Positions 59,101 through 64,000 of a stretch of DNA of 64,000 nucleotides are shown piece by piece. Under the pieces are notes generated by a model. The model saw only the letters and a list, made by a program, of their open reading frames with translations. It searched no databases and was not told where the DNA came from. The translations under genes and the position numbers were made by a program. The stretch's first letter is position 1. Each line of letters starts with the position of its first letter. The DNA is from Cloeon dipterum (lineage: Eukaryota > Arthropoda > Insecta > Ephemeroptera > Baetidae). The DNA lies in contig NC_088786.1 in assembly GCF_949628265.1 (NCBI RefSeq), positions 6,138,001-6,202,000 on the forward strand, read 5' to 3'.

Positions 59101-62100
59101 TCTAATATTTCTACTTTTTGAAGCAAACTCATATCATTTAAAAATTCTAATATTGAAATTTTATGAAACATTGGATATTGCTGCTGCTTTGACGACACGT
59201 TTTACAAGGAGAGTGCATGCACCTTTTAATCTGAAATAATGGTGTTTTCTCACCACCATTTGTTAGGGTTTAATAAAAATATGGTAATTTGCCAATTGAA
59301 TAGTATAGTTGTTGCTTTATTGCAACTAAATTCACTCGAAATTTTAAATTAAAAATTAGAACAAATTTCAAAGGGGCATGGATTCTATAAAAGTGGTCCA
59401 ATTTAAAAGTAGATATTTTCTGGAAATTTGCCATTAAAGACGAATGAAATTTGTACGCTTGTCATACTTTTTGGTAAATTCGTGATTGTTTCAAAATTTC
59501 CCAACTGATACCAGGTAAAATGTAATGCTTTGCAATATAATTTTAATTTTTCCTAAGACGCTATTATAAAATCAAGCTTAATGTTAAATTTTGTGGTTGC
59601 GCATAACTTGCAGGTGAAAACGAGAAATTTTGTAGACTGACTCTCCGTGTAGTTGGGGAGCGAGAGGAAAATGTTTTTCTAGGATGATGTATATTAAAAA
59701 TTGCTGTAAATTCCAAAACATCGTCACTACAGAAATATTTTGAGAAGATAAATCGATTGATGGGTCATTTTAAACAAATGGACAAATTTAAATTTGACAA
59801 GATATGGTTCATTCTATGGGCTCTGTTATAAAAGTGGATCGTATAGAGCAATACATTAGTGATTTCACCAACTAGGGTCCAATTGCATATTGAAATTAAA
59901 ATAAACTCTTCTAAGCAAATTTTCCCAAACATTGGAATTATAACCAGAATATAGTTTGGCTTTAACACTATTAACACAAAAATAAGGACATTTTAGATTT
60001 TCTGAACAAATTAATACTTTTAAACGAAGATTCGACATAAAATGTAGACATGTGGCTCCAAATTGGCCAACTAGGGAAAAACTTGAGCCTGTGAAATCTA
60101 GCTCGTCGATTTGCAAATATTTTTCCACTGCTGATCGCTAGTGAGATTGCGTTAGCAATTTTTCAACCACTAATTTATTACGAAGCTCGCAGCTGCAACA
60201 TTTTAACCTTGAAATGACAACATTCATTTAGATTGTTTTGTAGACCAGATTCAAATCTGGCACATCACAGTGCAATACATTAAAACTTCTAAAATTTAGC
60301 TCTCGTCAGCACCAACATTTTGAGCATGACAGCCACGAGATTGCATTAAGGATAAAAATTGTTCTAGATATTAAACTAGCACACTAAAAATGTTGACACT
60401 TTCTACAAGAGAATTTAGCCACTATTCCCAAGAAATTTTGATCCCAATAAGTAATTCTATTGGCCTTAAGATAAACATAATAAAGATAATTCCATAAATC
60501 GATGTATCTCAATTTCATCACTCTAGCCCAAACATGTCACGAGAAATAAAAATAAGGCACGAAGAAAAAACCTTTAATGCAATGAAGTATTTTAAATTGA
60601 AATGCTTGAGATTTTTCTTTATCAATTATATGTATCAACCATTCAGTGCAGGAATGGCCAATGTTTCTGCATGCATGTATTAGATAGTCTGTAAAATTAG
60701 TGTTTTCGTGATGTCGTTTAAGAAGTAAAACAATATTCTGCGTCACTTACTTCATGTAGAGCAGGAGAAGAGCGTCCAGTTTGTAGAGCAGGGTGACCGC
60801 GAAGGGAATCATTACGGAGGCGAAAATAGCCACCGCCAGGGTGATTTGTCCGATTTTGGGACGCTTCCACAAAAGTGAGGCGATCGGCACTGAGATCAAG
60901 AAGAGTTGCATGTCGCATGAGAGGTACCACGACTGGAACATGCACTGCAACAGAGTGATCAACGTGTGTTTTTAAAAAAGGACGGTATATGGAAGATTGA
61001 ACGCGAAAAGGAATTGAGTTTATGCAACTGGCGTATCTTATCATATCATATGAGCGGTTGTGAAATTTATTACGTTTCGAGCGATTCCATTAATTTAAAA
61101 ACCAGAAAGCAAAAAATTGTTGATATCCTTAGCTAATAAGAATACAGTAAATTTCAATTGAGTCATTTACAAATATCACAAATGAATTGATTAAATATAT
61201 TTGTCACAAATGTTCTGAAATATTTTGGAAGCGTTTATTTGATACATATGCCAGTGACAATTGAAAAAAATCACTTAAGGTACTGTTTGTTTATTTAAAA
61301 TACCGTTTCATCAATCATTGAACAAATTAAAAGAAATATATGATTTGATTTTTATGAAACTCAAACTCACCATTGCGTCAGTGTTGACGTAGTTGTTGAT
61401 GTAAAGCAGGTTGGCCCACCAGTTCTCAGTGCAGCGAGCCACCTCACGGCCCACTTTTTCGGCCCAGATGGGCCCAGAGCCAAGGTGCTGCAGCAGCACG
61501 GCGTACACGCACACTACCACTGCGTACACGGGCGTCAATCTGCACAAAAAATTAATTAAAATTTTTCAAAGACTCAGCCATAAAATACGGGGAATGTTTA
61601 TTCACCTGACGTATCTATGAATGAAAAGGATGGGGATGGGCACGTTAACGTTCTTGCTGTAGGCTGTAAGTAGGAGGAAGCACACCAAGAATCCACTGAT
61701 GGTGAAAAACGTGTCTACAATAATGAATCCGTTGAGCAAAAGCATCGTGTCCAGCCTCTCATAATGCTGCGGAATAAAAAAAGATTCTACCATTATTCAG
61801 GAGAAATAAAATTTCCTTTTATAACAAAAATGCATTACGTTGATGTCAAAATTATTAATAATAAAACAACAATAAGTTGATTTGTGCTTTTTGAATCCAG
61901 AGACAAATATTTGTAAGACTTTCGTAAACCAGATTTTTTTATATTTTTTTATACATTTTTTTATTAATATTTTTAATTAGAGCAATTATTAGTAAATTTC
62001 TTGCTTCAAATTTCGATGTTTCATCGAATTTTAATTTTAATAGGTTTAATAGCAAATCCTGCTCCCTGCTAGAGAAGAGAACGTGTCTCTGATTTGATTG

Positions 62101-64000
62101 AGAAATTTTTTTATTGATCCAAAGTTAAACTAACAATGAGTACAAATATTTATTAAAAAAAATGAATGTGTTTTCTCTTCTTAGATGATTTTAAGCGAAG
62201 TTTAATTTTCATAACAATTCAACGTGGGAAGAAACACCGAAATTCTGAAAATTTTACTCCAACTCCAAGAAATTTTTAAAGCTGGTCAATTGTTCGAAAC
62301 CAAGCATAGAAAAGTGCATTTTTGTGGTTTGCCTACCCCCTCGATGAACTCCGGGTTGTGGATGGGGCTGCCGAGGGAGAACATGAGCCGGTGTCCGAGA
62401 ACAACGCAGGCCATTGAGTAGAGCTTGATGCCGTGCATGCACTTCAAGTGGTGCTCGTCGGCGGTGGTGCTGATCAGTCGTTTCAGGTTGCGATACATCG
62501 AAAAACACAGCAACACCTCCTCCCGGCGTGTCGCTGCACAGAAGATGGGAACGAATAAATAAAAAATTGACCTTGTTTCGATGCCACTCGGCTTATTATT
62601 TCGGCCGCAAAACAAACCCAGATAGAGCTAGAGACGATCCGTCCGCTTTCAATAATGCATGAGACTCTCGGTAAAGGATTTTCGAGTGCTCTGCCCGCAC
62701 TTATTGGATTGAAATGCTCTCGCTACTTTGGTAATAATCTCGCGCAGTGCAAGAAAGTTTTTGACGGCTGATATAAACGATATTATTGCTGCTCGATTGC
62801 AGCGGATGTGAAAAGTTTCGAATGGATAAAATATTCTCTTCACTGCAGCCACTAAAAATTTATTTATGAGTTTCTGCTGGACCAATTCAAAAATGTTCGA
62901 TGCAGCAATAACGGAAAAGTATCTTAATTGCATTTAAAATTTATTGAGATCTATTATCTGTAACTTTGAAAATTAATATAAAAAAGAGAAACCACAAAAC
63001 ATGCTTAATTCACCAGTTGCATAAACCCTAAGTGTTCGAAGCCGCCAACAGATTGCGCCACCGTAGACTTTCGATTTTAAGGCACTTCCGCTGCGATTTC
63101 AGACTCTATCTAGCTACTGTGCATTCTTCAATTAATTTGCTATTTTTTGACGTGCTGAAAACAAAAATCGGTTCAACCAATCGCCGTAGAATCATAAAAA
63201 AATTATTTTTTGAAATAAAAAAATTTTCGAACGTTTCTACGGCGAATGGCTGAACCGACTTTGGTTTTCAGCACGTCAAAAAATAGCAAATTAATTAAAA
63301 AAAGCTAAATAGCTAGATTGAGTCTGAAATCGCACCGGAAATGCCTTAAAACCGCATAAAACAAAATTTTTAATAAACTCTGTGGTTGCGCCATCTGTTG
63401 GCGGCTTCAAACACTAAGGGTTTATGCAAATGGTAAATTGAAAAACAATTTTTGAAGCACTTTATAACATAAATTTTTACGAAAAAAAAACTAATTTTCT
63501 CTTATTTTAATTCGAATATGTATGACCAATTTTTTAATAATTCGAGCAAATTATGATCTTACAATTAGTGTAAGGGAAAAACCCTATCAGAAAATATGTT
63601 AAATTTTACATAAGTTATTTATAATGAAAATCAATTAATAAAGAGAGAAATATTATTTTTTTCTCTTAATTATGTTGTTATAAACAAAATTTTGTTAGTT
63701 TTGTTAAATTTAATCAAGATTTGTAAACAATGAACAGAATTAAAAATAAAATAAATTTCTAAGCTTAACCGTTAGTTAAAATTTAAAGAAGAACAAAGAA
63801 ATGACGAGATTAACTTACGTTGCCAATCAAGGTTTTTACGTCCGTCTTTTATGGAGTGAGTCAGATCGTAGGTCGTTCCGATGGCCACAAACAACACAAA
63901 CACGCAGAGAAAGACGCTGTAAAATAAAAAGATAATTCTTAATCTAAATAATTTACAACAAAACTCACATGAGGGCGATTGCGCCTGGTCTGAGGCTCGG
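53334..64000 (-). CDS. nrf-6-like acyltransferase 3 family membrane protein, 5'-partial
   Basis: Members of this family (nose resistant to fluoxetine) are multi-pass membrane proteins with an acyltransferase 3 domain; substrates are mostly unknown. Eleven exons are visible and join in frame: 64000-63969 (partial), 63916-63819, 62533-62337, 61766-61606, 61539-61371, 60944-60751, 58230-58089, 55592-55403, 54911-54769, 53794-53662, 53464-53334, about 530 codons. Landmarks in order are VFLCVFVLFVAIGTTYDL, GIKLYSMACVVLGHR (conserved His), DTFFTISGFLVCFLL, IHRYVRLTPVYAVVV, ENWWANLLYINNYVN, QSWYLSCDMQLFLISVP, GSPYLIGMAFGYF, ALHRVGWSLGISWVVF and LSRLTYCAFLSH. These follow the family order through its membrane helices. 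The N-terminal NRF domain and start lie beyond the window. Two broken copies lie in this window. Confidence 0.92.
56107..56150. repeat. AAAT microsatellite
   Basis: About ten AAAT units in a row within an intron of the nrf-6-like gene. Confidence 0.9.
58480..59040. other. GC-rich intronic island in the nrf-6-like gene
   Basis: This segment is distinctly GC-richer than the flanking intron, with GATAAAG, GATAGG and GATAAATT motifs, a GGAAGGAAGG run and a CCACCACCGCCACCGCC run. It lies about 260 bases upstream of an exon on the minus strand. It may be an intronic control element; no coding exon is seen. Confidence 0.3.
59200..59690 (+). repeat. Dispersed repeat, copy 2
   Basis: Diverged partner of 38055-38520 in the same orientation, located in the intron between the exons at 60944-60751 and 58230-58089. 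Confidence 0.7.
60010..61045 (-). repeat. Source of the inverted duplicate at 44880-45695
   Basis: Covers the 194-base exon of the nrf-6-like gene and intron sequence on both sides. It pairs in reverse complement with 44880-45695. Confidence 0.85.
63017..63429. mobile_element. Foldback MITE in an nrf-6-like intron
   Basis: Terminal inverted repeats of about 45 bases (TTGCATAAACCCTWAGTGTT, then GAAGCCGCCAACAGAT) continue into arms that pair nearly to the centre at about 63,223. The arms share TTTTTTGACGTGCTGAAAAC and CGCCGTAGAA. It is about 413 bases long and non-coding, with no clear target-site duplication. Confidence 0.8.

Overview
This is a eukaryotic, AT-rich nuclear DNA window, almost certainly from an arthropod and most likely an insect. 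The evidence is spliced genes with GT/AG introns, an Initiator plus DPE core promoter, a Bearded-type Notch-pathway mini-gene, an nrf-6-like acyltransferase locus with local duplicates, and several foldback elements. I cannot name the species. All calls come from reading the sequence; no search was run.

Layout. 1-2.5 kb is a foldback mobile element lying beyond the last visible exon of ALG8. 2.56-5.62 kb (minus) is ALG8, eight exons, with its C-terminal end outside or missing. 6.68-9.56 kb (minus) is a complete nine-exon RabGGTA. It is divergent from a complete twelve-exon MCM3 (10.08-14.04 kb, plus) across a 519-base promoter with two E2F-type sites. 14.1-17.8 kb is gene-poor.

17.8-26.3 kb looks like a small Notch-response locus. 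It holds Hey (bHLH-Orange-YRPW, plus), a convergent 84-residue two-exon gene (minus) that looks like a Bearded-family Neuralized-binding protein, several Su(H)/CSL-type sites, a head-to-head paired Su(H) site at about 24.27-24.30 kb, an exact Inr/DPE promoter and a K box.

28.44-34.47 kb is a young non-autonomous LTR retrotransposon: LTRs with no difference seen by eye, a 5-base target duplication, a tRNA-Leu-type primer site, and no pol. Just beyond it lie fragments copied from two other genes in this window. 35.5-36.3 kb (minus) is an intact ankyrin-repeat gene.

39-64 kb is dominated by an nrf-6-like (acyltransferase 3 family) membrane-protein gene on the minus strand (53.3 to beyond 64 kb) and its broken copies. 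These are a chimeric 3' copy at 52.3-53.0 kb and an inverted partial copy on the plus strand (39.07-45.16 kb). Between the pieces of the inverted copy sits a 1,420-residue secreted threonine-rich mucin-like gene built on a coding minisatellite (40.1-44.4 kb, minus). 46.8-51.2 kb (plus) is a six-exon, 590-residue multi-membrane-segment protein that I do not recognise.

How the genes relate. RabGGTA/MCM3 share a promoter region, Hey and the Bearded-like gene plausibly share Notch input, and the nrf-6-like region records repeated local duplication. Other neighbours show no evident functional link.
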